DNA from: VRUE01 sp963708115
GTDB taxonomy: Bacteria; Actinomycetota; Thermoleophilia; Solirubrobacterales; 70-9
Length of the DNA: 64,000 bases
Direction: 5' to 3'
NCBI GenBank assembly: GCA_963708115.1
Contig: CAVPRX010000002.1
Coordinates: forward strand, 558,001-622,000
Below are positions 15,174 through 23,636 of the stretch, piece by piece. Both the position numbers and the translations under genes were made by a program. Every line of letters starts with the position of its first letter. The stretch's first letter is position 1. The notes below the pieces were generated by a model. The model did no database searches. It saw only the letters and a list, made by a program, of their open reading frames with translations, and had not been told where the DNA came from.

Positions 15174-15920
15174 ATGCCAAGACTCATTCCGTTCCGGCTG
15201 GCCGCCGTGTGCGCGCTGGCTTTCACCCTGGTGCTTTCGACCGCTGCGCTCGCCGTGGCAAAGGTCCCGGCCGAGCTGCGCGTGGTCGGCGGCGGCAAGA
15301 CGATCGCTGAAGCGACGCTCAAGACCGGCACCACCTCGGTGCCGACCAGCCGTAAGGCAACCTGCTTCGGCAAAGGCACCGCCGGCAGCGGCAAGACGGC
15401 GACGATCAAAGGCGCCACGGCGCTTGGCCTGCTCGGCCAGGCGGCGAAGTCGACCGGCGCTCTGAAGCCTCTGCTGCTTACCGATGCTTTCGACTTCGGG
15501 CTGGGCATCTGCGGGGTCGGTGGCTTCAAGGCGACCTCGACGCTCTCCTGGTACCTGAAGGTCAACCACAAGAACCCGGAACTGGGTGGCGACGCGGTGA
15601 AGCTGAAGGCCGGGGACGAAGTTCTCTGGGCCCTGGAGCCATACCCCTACCCGAACGAGCTCTCGCTGGTCGCGCCGTTCAGCGCCCATCTCGGTGAGCC
15701 CTTTCAGGTCAGCGTCTTTTCCTACAGCGACAAGGGCAAGAAAAAGCCGGCTGCCGGGGCGACCGTCACCGGCGCGTCTGGGCCGACCGATGCCGCCGGG
15801 CACGCGACGGTGACCCTGAGCGAAGGCGCGACGCTTACCGCCAGTCGTGGCAAGGACATCCCCTCGAATGCCAGCACGATCGTCATGTGCGATGCGAGCG
15901 GGGCCTGCCCGGTTCCATGA
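15174..15920 (+). CDS. Secreted DUF4430 (transcobalamin-like) protein with Ig-like tail
   Basis: 248 residues. Signal peptide (FRLAAVCALAFTLVLSTAALAVA). The middle has WYLKVNHKNPELGGDAVKLK and GDEVLWAL, the DUF4430 pattern related to the C-terminal beta domain of transcobalamin and intrinsic factor. The C-terminal ~90 residues (FQVSVFSYSDKGKKKPAAGA, TDAAGHATVTL) resemble a bacterial Ig-like domain. First gene after the cobalamin riboswitch, with GAGGAAAGGG upstream. Probably an extracellular B12-binding or presenting component; the ligand is inferred from context. Confidence 0.75.
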   Translation: MPRLIPFRLAAVCALAFTLVLSTAALAVAKVPAELRVVGGGKTIAEATLKTGTTSVPTSRKATCFGKGTAGSGKTATIKGATALGLLGQAAKSTGALKPLLLTDAFDFGLGICGVGGFKATSTLSWYLKVNHKNPELGGDAVKLKAGDEVLWALEPYPYPNELSLVAPFSAHLGEPFQVSVFSYSDKGKKKPAAGATVTGASGPTDAAGHATVTLSEGATLTASRGKDIPSNASTIVMCDASGACPVP

Positions 15921-16834
15921 GCACGAGCCGTGGCACGGCGGCTGCGATCGCGCTTCTTTCAGCGGCGCTCGCGGCCGCCGGCTGCGGTTTCGGCCCCGGC
16001 TCGGGGGTCGGCGAGGTCTCGCTGACGGTGACCCGGGACTACGGCGCAGAGCAGGTGCAGCCGGCGGCGAGCGGCGAGGCCTCTGAATCGGACACGGTGA
16101 TGCGGGTGCTCGATCGCGAAGCGACGATCTCGACCCGCTACAGCGGCGGCTTCGTGCAGACGATCGACGGGCTCGAAGCCGATGAGCGCTTCGGCCACTC
16201 CTTCGACTGGTTCTTCTACGTCAACGGGGTCGAGTCCCCGGTTGGCGCGGCCGACTTCGCCCTGCACGGCGGCGAGGCGATCTGGTGGGACTATCGCAAC
16301 TGGTCCGCTGCCGAGCGGGTTCCGGCCGTGGTCGGCTCCTGGCCGCAGCCGCTGCTCGGCGGCTACGAAGGGAAGTCGCATCCGGTGGTGCTCGAATGCC
16401 GTGGGGCCGGCGCCGCTTGCGGCGCGGTCCGGCGCAGGCTCGGCGCGGCCGACATTGCGCTGTCGGCGGCCTCGTCCGACGATGCGATCCGAGTCCTCGT
16501 CGCCCCCTGGGCACGTTTGCGCGACGATCCGGCCGCGGCGCAGCTGGAGCAGGGTCCGCAGGTGAGTGGAGTCTTCGCCGACTTCACCCGGCGTGCCGGC
16601 GGCTACCAGCTGCAGGGGCTCGACGAAAGCGGTGAGTCGGTCCACGACTTCGGTCCCGACGCCGGTCTCGTCGCCGCCACGCGCCGCTTCGACGCACCGC
16701 CGGTCTGGCTCGTCAGCGGCGCGACCGCAGGCGGCGTGCTGGCCGCCGCCGGCCTGCTCGACGCCGCCCACCTGCGTGACCACTACGCGGTGGCAACCGA
16801 GGGCGGCCGGGAGATGCCGTTGCCGGTGCGATGA
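15917..16834 (+). CDS. DUF4430 (transcobalamin-like) lipoprotein
   Basis: 305 residues from ATG 15917, which overlaps the previous stop as ATGA. Lipobox ALAAAGC with Cys at about residue 23, so it should be anchored outside the membrane. FDWFFYVNGVESPVGAADFA and GGEAIWWDYRNW are the DUF4430 core. The second half (LGAADIALSAASSDDAIRVL, DFTRRAGGYQLQGLD) is a separate domain I do not recognise. Second transcobalamin-like protein of the operon; likely delivers corrinoid to the ECF transporter. Confidence 0.75.
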   Translation: MSTSRGTAAAIALLSAALAAAGCGFGPGSGVGEVSLTVTRDYGAEQVQPAASGEASESDTVMRVLDREATISTRYSGGFVQTIDGLEADERFGHSFDWFFYVNGVESPVGAADFALHGGEAIWWDYRNWSAAERVPAVVGSWPQPLLGGYEGKSHPVVLECRGAGAACGAVRRRLGAADIALSAASSDDAIRVLVAPWARLRDDPAAAQLEQGPQVSGVFADFTRRAGGYQLQGLDESGESVHDFGPDAGLVAATRRFDAPPVWLVSGATAGGVLAAAGLLDAAHLRDHYAVATEGGREMPLPVR

Positions 16835-17805
16835 GGTCCCCCTTCGCCTACACGCCGCGACCGGGGCCGCTGCAGGCGGCCTCGCCGGGCGCTGCCGTCA
16901 CCTATCTCGGCGCCCTCCTCGTCGTTGCCTTTCTCTACTCGAACCCCCTGGTGCTGTCGGCGGTGGGGATCGCCGCGGCGCTGGCCGGCTACACCGCCGG
17001 GGCCGGCGGCGCCGTGCGGGTCGCGCTGCGGATGGGCCTGACCCTGGCCCTGCTGATCGTCGTCGTCAACGTCCTGGTCGTCGATCGCGGTGAGACCGTG
17101 CTGCTGCGCCTCGGCGAGGCACCGCTTCTAGGCCGCGTCGACATCACCGCCGAGGCGATGGTCGAAGGCGCGATCCTCGGTCTGCGGGCGGGGGTGGCGA
17201 TGATCGCCTTCGCCGTCTACTCGGCCTGCGTCGACCCGGATCGCGTGCTGCGTGGGCTGCGCCCGATTGCCGGGCGCTCGGCGCTGACCGCGGCGCTGAT
17301 CTCCCGCCTCATCCCAGTAGCCGTAGCCGACGCCGCCCGCCTGCGCGACGCCGCCCGCCTGCGCGGCCCGGCCGCGGCGCCCATCGGCCGCACCGCGCTC
17401 CTACGTCGCCTGATGGCCGGCTCGTTGGACCGGGCGGTAGACGTAGCGGCAACGCTCGAGCTGAGGGGATACGGCCTGACGCGCCTGGACACTGCGCGAG
17501 GGGGTGTCCTCGGTCGGTTGGATCGGGTCACGCACAAACAAGTGCGCTCCCCTCACCGCCCTCCCTGCGTCCTACCCTCGCTTGGTCCAGGGCGCGTCAG
17601 GATGCGGTTTAAGTCTCGCTATGACGGGCGTTTTTATTGTGTTGGTGCCGTCGTGCTAATTGCCGCGATCGTCGGAATGGCCCTTGGTGCCGACAGCTTC
17701 CACGCCTACCCGACGATCGAGGTCGGGCTCGGCTCGGGAACCGTCGCCCTCTCAGCGCTGATCGTCCTCTCCGGCTTTGCCCCGAGGAGGCGCAATGTCC
17801 GCTGA
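16831..17805 (+). CDS. ECF transporter transmembrane (T) component
   Basis: 324 residues, five to six membrane segments, with the EcfT signature motifs AARLRGPAA and ELRGYG that couple to the ATPases. Overlaps the lipoprotein gene by ATGA and the ATPase gene by 11 bases. The stretch from about 17520 has lower GC and different codon use than the first half. In this operon it should energise B12 import through the fused ATPases and the downstream S component. Confidence 0.85.
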   Translation: MRSPFAYTPRPGPLQAASPGAAVTYLGALLVVAFLYSNPLVLSAVGIAAALAGYTAGAGGAVRVALRMGLTLALLIVVVNVLVVDRGETVLLRLGEAPLLGRVDITAEAMVEGAILGLRAGVAMIAFAVYSACVDPDRVLRGLRPIAGRSALTAALISRLIPVAVADAARLRDAARLRGPAAAPIGRTALLRRLMAGSLDRAVDVAATLELRGYGLTRLDTARGGVLGRLDRVTHKQVRSPHRPPCVLPSLGPGRVRMRFKSRYDGRFYCVGAVVLIAAIVGMALGADSFHAYPTIEVGLGSGTVALSALIVLSGFAPRRRNVR

Positions 17806-19501
17806 GGTCGCAACTCTGTCGCGCGCCGTCCCGGCCTTTGAGGCCGAGCACCTCACCTACGCGTACCCGCACGCCGACCCCTCTCTCCTCGATGTCTACC
17901 TGACGCTGGCCCCGGGGGAATTCGCCCTCCTGGCCGGACGCTCGGCCTGTGGCAAGACGACCCTGCTGCGCGCCGCCTGTGGCCTCGTGCCGCACTTCCA
18001 CGGCGGCGAGATCGAGGGCAGCATCCAAGTTGCGGGCCTGGACGCGATAGCGAGTGGCCCGGGAGAGCTGGCAGCCGTCGTCGGCTACGTGGCCCAGGAC
18101 CCCGAGACCCAGATCGTCTCGACCACGGTGGCAGCAGAGATAGAGCTGCCCCTCGAGATGCGGGGCGACCCGCAAGCTTCTCGCGCCCGCGCCGTGGAGG
18201 AGGTAGCCCTGGCTCTAGCCATCCCGCACCTCCTGGGTCGAACCGTGGACACCCTTTCGGGTGGAGAGCTTCAACGTGTCGCTCTCGCTGCAGCTCTGGT
18301 GACCAGACCCAAGCTAGTGCTGCTCGACGAGCCAACCTCCCAGCTCGATCCCGTTGCCGGAGACGAGCTCATCTGGCTCCTGCGTCGCTTGAACGAGGAG
18401 TGGGGGGTATCGATCCTTCTAGCCGAGCACCGCCTGGAGCGCTGTCTAGCCGCCGCCGACCGAGTCATCGCCATGGACTCAGGATCCGTCGCCTTCGACG
18501 GTTCTCCGAGAGACTTCCTCGCTTGGGCCGAACAAGCCGACGCCGCCCTGGAGACCCCCGCCGCCCGCCTCTTCTCCCTTGCAGGAATCGAGCCTCTCCC
18601 TGTAGGAGTTAGAGACGCCCGAACCCTTCTCCGCTCCCGCCAAGAGGAGCCTGCTCAAGGCCGGAGGGACGGGGGTCCCCCGGCAGAAACTTGTGAGCAG
18701 GCGGGATCGGCGCCCTCGCCAAGCGCCGAGCGCGGGTTTCGGCCGGGGGACCCCCGTCCCTCCGCGCCCACCGCAGCCGCCGAAGTACGGAACCTATGGG
18801 TAGAGCTCCGCCAAGGAGACAATCCCCACGACGTACTGAAAGGCATCGACTTAAGGATCGACCAAGGCGAGCGCGTAGCCCTGATGGGTCGCAACGGCGC
18901 CGGTAAGAGCACGCTGCTGCGAACGTTGGCCGGACTCGTGAAGCCGGTGCGAGGGAAGACCAGGGTCTCCGGAGAGATGGCCCTGCTTACGCAGAACCCC
19001 AGCGATTACCTGGTGCGAGAGCGAGTGGGAGATGAGCTTCCAGGAGACGATGGCTTGACGGCGCTGCGGGTCGTAGGTCTCGAGCATGCGATCGATAGCG
19101 ACCCACGCGACCTCTCCGGCGGCGAGCGCCAGCGGCTGGCACTGGCAATTGCGCTGGCCGGGCGCATGGAGGGTGGCGAGATGCCGGGTCTCGTCGCTCT
19201 CGACGAGCCGACCCGCGGCATGGACCGCGCCCGCCGCGGCGACCTGGTCGAGCTGATCGAGGGACTTGCCGGCCGCGGGGCCGGCGTCCTCGTCGCGACC
19301 CACGACGTCGAGTTCGCGGCCAGCTTCGCGCAACGCGTCGTGCTGATGGGCGACGGGGTCGTGATCGCCGACGGCAGCGCCGCCGAGATCCTCTCCGGCG
19401 GCTGGTACTTCGCCACCGAGGTCGCGCGCATCCTCGATCTGCCCGGCGTGATCACCCCGGAGCAGGGTGCCGCCAGCCTCGATCGGGAGCCTCCGCAGTG
19501 A
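17795..19501 (+). CDS. ECF transporter ATPase, fused A and A' domains
   Basis: 568 residues from ATG 17795 (GAGGAGG upstream). First ABC domain: Walker A GRSACGKTTLLRA, signature LSGGELQRVALAAAL, Walker B KLVLLDEPTSQLD, switch His in LLAEHRLE. Second domain: GRNGAGKSTLLRT, LSGGERQRLALAIAL, LVALDEPTRGMD, VLVATHDVEF. Both active sites look intact. The ~45-residue linker (GGPPAETCEQAGSAPSPSAE region) is encoded by a long inverted repeat. Much of 18150-19100 uses rarer codons (CTA, CCA, AGA, CAA) than its neighbours. Powers corrinoid uptake with the adjacent T and S components. Confidence 0.9.
   Translation: MSAEVATLSRAVPAFEAEHLTYAYPHADPSLLDVYLTLAPGEFALLAGRSACGKTTLLRAACGLVPHFHGGEIEGSIQVAGLDAIASGPGELAAVVGYVAQDPETQIVSTTVAAEIELPLEMRGDPQASRARAVEEVALALAIPHLLGRTVDTLSGGELQRVALAAALVTRPKLVLLDEPTSQLDPVAGDELIWLLRRLNEEWGVSILLAEHRLERCLAAADRVIAMDSGSVAFDGSPRDFLAWAEQADAALETPAARLFSLAGIEPLPVGVRDARTLLRSRQEEPAQGRRDGGPPAETCEQAGSAPSPSAERGFRPGDPRPSAPTAAAEVRNLWVELRQGDNPHDVLKGIDLRIDQGERVALMGRNGAGKSTLLRTLAGLVKPVRGKTRVSGEMALLTQNPSDYLVRERVGDELPGDDGLTALRVVGLEHAIDSDPRDLSGGERQRLALAIALAGRMEGGEMPGLVALDEPTRGMDRARRGDLVELIEGLAGRGAGVLVATHDVEFAASFAQRVVLMGDGVVIADGSAAEILSGGWYFATEVARILDLPGVITPEQGAASLDREPPQ
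18663..18763. repeat. Long inverted repeat inside the ECF ATPase linker
   Basis: Arms 18663-18684 and 18742-18763 are a perfect 22-bp inverted repeat. After one mismatch five more pairs follow inward. The loop holds a further TCGGCGC/GCGCCGA hairpin. It lies in frame within coding sequence between the two ATPase domains. Confidence 0.8.
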
Positions 19502-21381
19502 GCTGGGAGCTGGCCAGCTTCCTCATCCTCGGCGCCGCCCTGCTCGGCGGCTTCGCCTGGTACGAGCGTTCGCGGCCGACCTCGCAGGTCGTCGCCCTGG
19601 TCGCCGCCCTCGCGGCGCTGGCGATCGCCGGCCGGGTCGCCTTCGCCGCTCTGCCCAACGTCAAGCCGACCACCGACATCGTCATCTTCGCCGGCTTCGC
19701 ACTCGGCCCGGCGCCGGGTTTCGCCGTCGGCGGCCTGGCCGCGCTGGTCTCCAACTTCTGGTTCGGGCAGGGCCCCTGGACGCCGTGGCAGATGGCGGGA
19801 TGGGGGATGTGCGGGATCTTGGGGGCCGGCCTGGCGGTCGTGCGCCCCCGTGCCGGTCGCCTCACCCTGGCCGTCGTCTGCGCCTTCGCCGGCGTCGCGT
19901 ACGGCGCTCTGCTGAACTTCTCTTTGATGGCGACCTACGGAGGGGACCTCTCGGTCAAGCATTTCCTCGCCCTGGAGGCCCGTGCCGTGCCGTTCGACGC
20001 CGCGCACGCGATCGGCAATGCCGCCCTTGCCCTGGTGGCCGGGCCGGCAATGATCCGGATGCTGGTCCGCTTCCGCGAGCGCTTCGAGTGGCACGCCCCG
20101 GCTGTCGCCTCGGTGCTGTTGCTGGCGCTCGCGCTGGCCAGCGTGCTGCCGGCCCGCGCGCAGGCCTCCGAGGTGAGCCGCGCCGCCGAGTGGCTGGTCT
20201 CGACCCAGAACGCCGACGGTGGCTGGGGGTCCGCCCCCGGACATAGCTCTGCCCCCGACATGACCGCGTGGGCGATGCTGGGCCTCGAGGCATCCGGGCG
20301 CAACCCGCTCGACATATCCAGCGAGGGGCACGACGCGGTCGGCTATCTGCGCAGCCACGTCGATGAGCTGAGCAGCCCCGGCGACTACGCCCGCACGATC
20401 CTCGCGCTCGAGGGGGCCGGCGTCGATCCACACGACTTTCGCGGCCGTGACCTGGTCTCGGCGCTGGCCGGCCAGCGCCGCAACAACGGCTCCTATGAAG
20501 GTTGGCCGGGGTCGACGGCTTTCGCGGTTATCGCGCTGCGCGCCGGAGGTGGCGGTGGCATCGACCAGTCGATCTCCTGGCTTGCCAAGGTCCAGAACGG
20601 CGATGGCGGTTGGGGTGACGTGCCGGGCTCGCCGAGCACGGCCGACGGCACCGGTGCCGCGATGCAGGCGATGCCAGATAGCAACGTCGCCAAGCACGGC
20701 CTCGGTTACTTGCGCAACGTCCAGCGGCCGAGCGGCGGCTTTGCAATCGGCAGCTCCGGTGCGGTCAACGCCCAGTCGACCGCTTGGGCCGTCCAAGGGA
20801 TGGTGGCGGTGGGCATCGACCCCGCTTCGGTGCACGAGCAGGGCAAGAGCCCGCTCGAGTATCTCGCCGCTCGCCAGGATGCCGATGGCCACTACCGCTA
20901 CTCTGCGTCCAGCGATCAGACGCCCGTCTGGGTCACCGGTCAGGTGCTCGCGGCGACGGCCGGCGACTCCTTCCCGGTACCCCCGGTTCCGCGCGCCGCG
21001 CCCGCCCCGCCGACAACCAGCGACCTGAGCGCGGCGAGCCCGGTGGCGCCCCCGCTACCCACCGACTCGAGCCAGGAACTTGCCGAAGCGCTCAATCAAG
21101 GGAGCGGCGTCGGCGGCGTCCCGCCGGCCACCGGCGGCAGCGGCAGTGATTCCCCGGCCAAGCCGCGGGTGGGTGGGGGCGGCGTCATTCCGGGAGCGCC
21201 CCAAGCGGTCATCCCCGAGGGCGACGAAGTCGAACCGACTCCCACCGAGTCTGCCGCGCCCCGCTTCGAAGCAAGCGACAGCCCGGGTCCCGAGCCCTGG
21301 GCACCGCTCGGCGTCGGCTTGGCCACCGCCGGTGTAGCCCTCGGCAGCGTCCTCTTCCTCGGCCGCCGTTTCAGCTGGTAG
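19498..21381 (+). CDS. ECF S component fused to prenyltransferase-type alpha/alpha toroid
   Basis: 627 residues; GTG start overlapping the ATPase stop (GTGA). Residues ~1-205: about six membrane helices (FAGFALGPAPGFAVGGLAAL, NFWFGQGPWTPWQMAGWG), like ECF substrate-binding S subunits. Residues ~215-510: prenyltransferase/squalene-oxidase-type repeats (STQNADGGWGS, VQNGDGGWGDVPG, VQRPSGGFAIG). Then a Pro/Ser/Gly-rich stalk and a final membrane helix (PLGVGLATAGVALGSVLFLG). The toroid would be outside the cell. Intrinsic factor and transcobalamin bind B12 between such an alpha6/alpha6 barrel and a DUF4430-like domain, and two DUF4430 proteins are in this operon. Substrate cobalamin is inferred from the riboswitch. 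Confidence 0.85.
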   Translation: MSWELASFLILGAALLGGFAWYERSRPTSQVVALVAALAALAIAGRVAFAALPNVKPTTDIVIFAGFALGPAPGFAVGGLAALVSNFWFGQGPWTPWQMAGWGMCGILGAGLAVVRPRAGRLTLAVVCAFAGVAYGALLNFSLMATYGGDLSVKHFLALEARAVPFDAAHAIGNAALALVAGPAMIRMLVRFRERFEWHAPAVASVLLLALALASVLPARAQASEVSRAAEWLVSTQNADGGWGSAPGHSSAPDMTAWAMLGLEASGRNPLDISSEGHDAVGYLRSHVDELSSPGDYARTILALEGAGVDPHDFRGRDLVSALAGQRRNNGSYEGWPGSTAFAVIALRAGGGGGIDQSISWLAKVQNGDGGWGDVPGSPSTADGTGAAMQAMPDSNVAKHGLGYLRNVQRPSGGFAIGSSGAVNAQSTAWAVQGMVAVGIDPASVHEQGKSPLEYLAARQDADGHYRYSASSDQTPVWVTGQVLAATAGDSFPVPPVPRAAPAPPTTSDLSAASPVAPPLPTDSSQELAEALNQGSGVGGVPPATGGSGSDSPAKPRVGGGGVIPGAPQAVIPEGDEVEPTPTESAAPRFEASDSPGPEPWAPLGVGLATAGVALGSVLFLGRRFSW

Positions 21382-21405
21382 CCGGGGCGCTATACGCTCG
21401 CCGAC

Positions 21406-21915
21406 ATGGATGTCGAGACCGCGATTCGCACTCGCCGCACCCACAAGGCTTTCGGGCCCGAGCCGCTCACGCGCGAGCAGATCGAGGAGCTGCTCGAGCT
21501 CGCCCGCTGGGCGCCGAATCACAACCTGACCGCGCCCTGGCGCTTTCGCGTCGTCGGGCCGGAGGCGCTGGTGCGGTTGAAGGAGGCCGCCGGACCCGAG
21601 GGCGCCGCCAAGCTCGACCGCGCTCCGACGCTCATCGTCGTCTCCTGCGTGCTCTCGGGCGATCCGGTCCAAGACGAGGAGGATTTACACACGACCGCCG
21701 TCGCCTCCTACATCGTCCTGCTCGCCGCCCACGCCCGTGGCCTCGCCGGCTACTGGCGCACGCCCGGCCTGCTGCGCTCGGCCGCGGGCCGCGCCGCCGT
21801 CGGCCTGCCCGACGGCGAGCGCTTCGTCGGCCTCCTGCATCTCGGTCGGCAGCGACAGGAAAAAGAGCCGCCGGAGCGTCCGCCGGTTGCGCAGACGACC
21901 ACCTACCTGGATTGA
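21406..21915 (+). CDS. Nitroreductase-family protein
   Basis: 169 residues. IRTRRTHKAFGPEPLTREQI and LLELARWAPNHNLTAPWRF are the FMN-binding N-terminal motif of the NfsB/FRP-like nitroreductases; LPDGERFVGLLHLG is near the C-terminus. Normally an FMN dimer using NAD(P)H. TATACG nine bases before the ATG suggests a leaderless or near-leaderless promoter, separate from the B12 operon, although the gap to that operon is only 24 bases. Substrate not deducible. Confidence 0.85.
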   Translation: MDVETAIRTRRTHKAFGPEPLTREQIEELLELARWAPNHNLTAPWRFRVVGPEALVRLKEAAGPEGAAKLDRAPTLIVVSCVLSGDPVQDEEDLHTTAVASYIVLLAAHARGLAGYWRTPGLLRSAAGRAAVGLPDGERFVGLLHLGRQRQEKEPPERPPVAQTTTYLD

Positions 21916-21925
21916 TGGCGGCCGG

Positions 21926-23620
21926 ATGCTGACTCGCGCCGCAGCCCTGCAGGAGATCGCCGGCCAGCGCTTCGAGGTGGTCGTGATCGGCGGCGGCATC
22001 ACCGGCGCCGGGGTCGCCCTCGACGCCGCCTCGCGCGGTTACTCGGTGGCCCTGTTGGAGCGTGGTGACTACGCCGTCGGCACCTCCAGTCGCTCCTCGA
22101 AGATGGTCCACGGCGGCCTCCGTTACCTGCAGAACTTCGACCTCGGCCTGGTCCGCGAGGCCTTGCTGGAGCGCCAGCTGATGGTGCAGCTGGCGCCGCA
22201 TCTCGTCTACCCGACGCCGTTCCTCGTCCCCTCCTTCGCCGAGGAGCGGCGCGACCGCAAACTCGGCATGGGGCTCAACATGTATGACGTGATGGCGACC
22301 ACGCGGGTCGGCCGCAGCCGTCGCGAGATGCGCTCCTCCAAGGACGAGGACGCCGACTTCTACTGGTCCCCCGACCGCCACCGCGCGATCAACCGCGACG
22401 AGGTCCTTGAGATGGTGCCCGCGCTGGAGTCGCGCGACCCCAACGACGCCTACCTCTTCTACGACTGCCAGACCGACGACGTGCGGCTGGTGCTGACGAT
22501 CCTCGGTGAGGCGGAGCGCTTCGGCGCGGTGATGCTGAACGGCGCTGAGGTGACCGAGGTGCTGACGAAGGACGGCCGCGCGACGGGAGTCGCCGTCGTT
22601 GAGGCGGACTCGGGCGAGCGCTTCGAGGTCGACGCGGAGAGCGTCGTCAACGCGACCGGCGTCTGGGCCGACCGGATCGGCGCCGAGGTCGCCGACGAGG
22701 AGGACGTGCCGCGGATCTCGCCGAGCCGCGGCACCCACGTCCTGGTCGATCGGGACGACCTCTCCACCGGCAGCGCCGCCTGCATCGTCCCCGCCGGCGA
22801 GGGCCGCCACATCTTTGCCCTTCCCTGGTACGGCAGGACGCTGATCGGCACCACCGACAACGACTACGAGGGGGACATCGACCACCCCCGGCCGGGCGAG
22901 GCCGACGTCGAGTACCTGCTCGGTGCGGTCAACGCCTTCTTCGGCATTTCCCTGAGCGATTCCGATCTGGTCGGCGCCTACGCCGGCGTGCGGCCGCTGC
23001 TCTCCACCGGCGACCCGAAGAAGTCGGTCGACATCTCGCGCAAAGCCGAGCTGTACGAGACCTCCTCGGGGATGCTGACCATTACCGGCGGCAAGCTCAC
23101 CACCTGGAGGCGGATGGCGAAGCAGACGGTCGACCGTCTGGTCGAGCGCGAGGGTCGCGAGGCGCCCTGTCACACGGCGGAGATCCCACTTGGCATGGAG
23201 GCGCGGCCGGAGGACCTGGAGGCGCCCGAGGGGGTGGGGGAGGCGACCATCGCCCAGCTCGAGTTCCGCTACGGCCACGCGGCGCGCGCGGTGTTGCGCC
23301 TCGCCCGCGAGGACCCGAAGCTGGCCGCCCCGATCGTCCCCGGCCGCCCCGACCTGCTCGCCGAGGTGGCGATCGCGGCGCGGCTCGAGCAGGCGCGCTG
23401 CGTCGCCGACGTGCTTCTGCGCCGCACCCGGCTCGGGCTGCTGGCGGCGCCGCAGCTGCGCGGCACCGACGTCGCCCGCTCGGTCTCCGCCGTGCTCGGC
23501 GCAGAGCTCGGCTGGTCGCGACGTCAGGTCAAGCGCGAGGCCGAGGCCTGGCCGGAGGCGCTCGCCGAGGCCGGCGTCGACGCCGCCGCGGTCGGAAGTG
23601 CATCGCGACGGCCCGGTTGA
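21926..23620 (+). CDS. glpD: Glycerol-3-phosphate dehydrogenase (FAD)
   Basis: 564 residues. FAD-binding GGGITGAGVALDAASRGY at the N-terminus, TSSRSSKMVHGGLRYLQ, and the C-terminal GGKLTTWRRMAKQTVD motif identify GlpD. It oxidises sn-glycerol-3-phosphate to dihydroxyacetone phosphate and passes electrons to quinone at the membrane. The C-terminal helical domain (AARLEQARCVADVLLRRTRL) is present. The ATG at 21926 is chosen because the GxGxxG strand follows directly. Ten bases after the nitroreductase gene. Confidence 0.93.
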   Translation: MLTRAAALQEIAGQRFEVVVIGGGITGAGVALDAASRGYSVALLERGDYAVGTSSRSSKMVHGGLRYLQNFDLGLVREALLERQLMVQLAPHLVYPTPFLVPSFAEERRDRKLGMGLNMYDVMATTRVGRSRREMRSSKDEDADFYWSPDRHRAINRDEVLEMVPALESRDPNDAYLFYDCQTDDVRLVLTILGEAERFGAVMLNGAEVTEVLTKDGRATGVAVVEADSGERFEVDAESVVNATGVWADRIGAEVADEEDVPRISPSRGTHVLVDRDDLSTGSAACIVPAGEGRHIFALPWYGRTLIGTTDNDYEGDIDHPRPGEADVEYLLGAVNAFFGISLSDSDLVGAYAGVRPLLSTGDPKKSVDISRKAELYETSSGMLTITGGKLTTWRRMAKQTVDRLVEREGREAPCHTAEIPLGMEARPEDLEAPEGVGEATIAQLEFRYGHAARAVLRLAREDPKLAAPIVPGRPDLLAEVAIAARLEQARCVADVLLRRTRLGLLAAPQLRGTDVARSVSAVLGAELGWSRRQVKREAEAWPEALAEAGVDAAAVGSASRRPG

Positions 23621-23636
23621 ATAGCCTGCAACCACG

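Noticed and set aside
19006..20892. 628-codon minus-strand ORF opposite the ECF genes
   Set aside because: Overlaps two well-supported ECF genes; low-complexity sequence.
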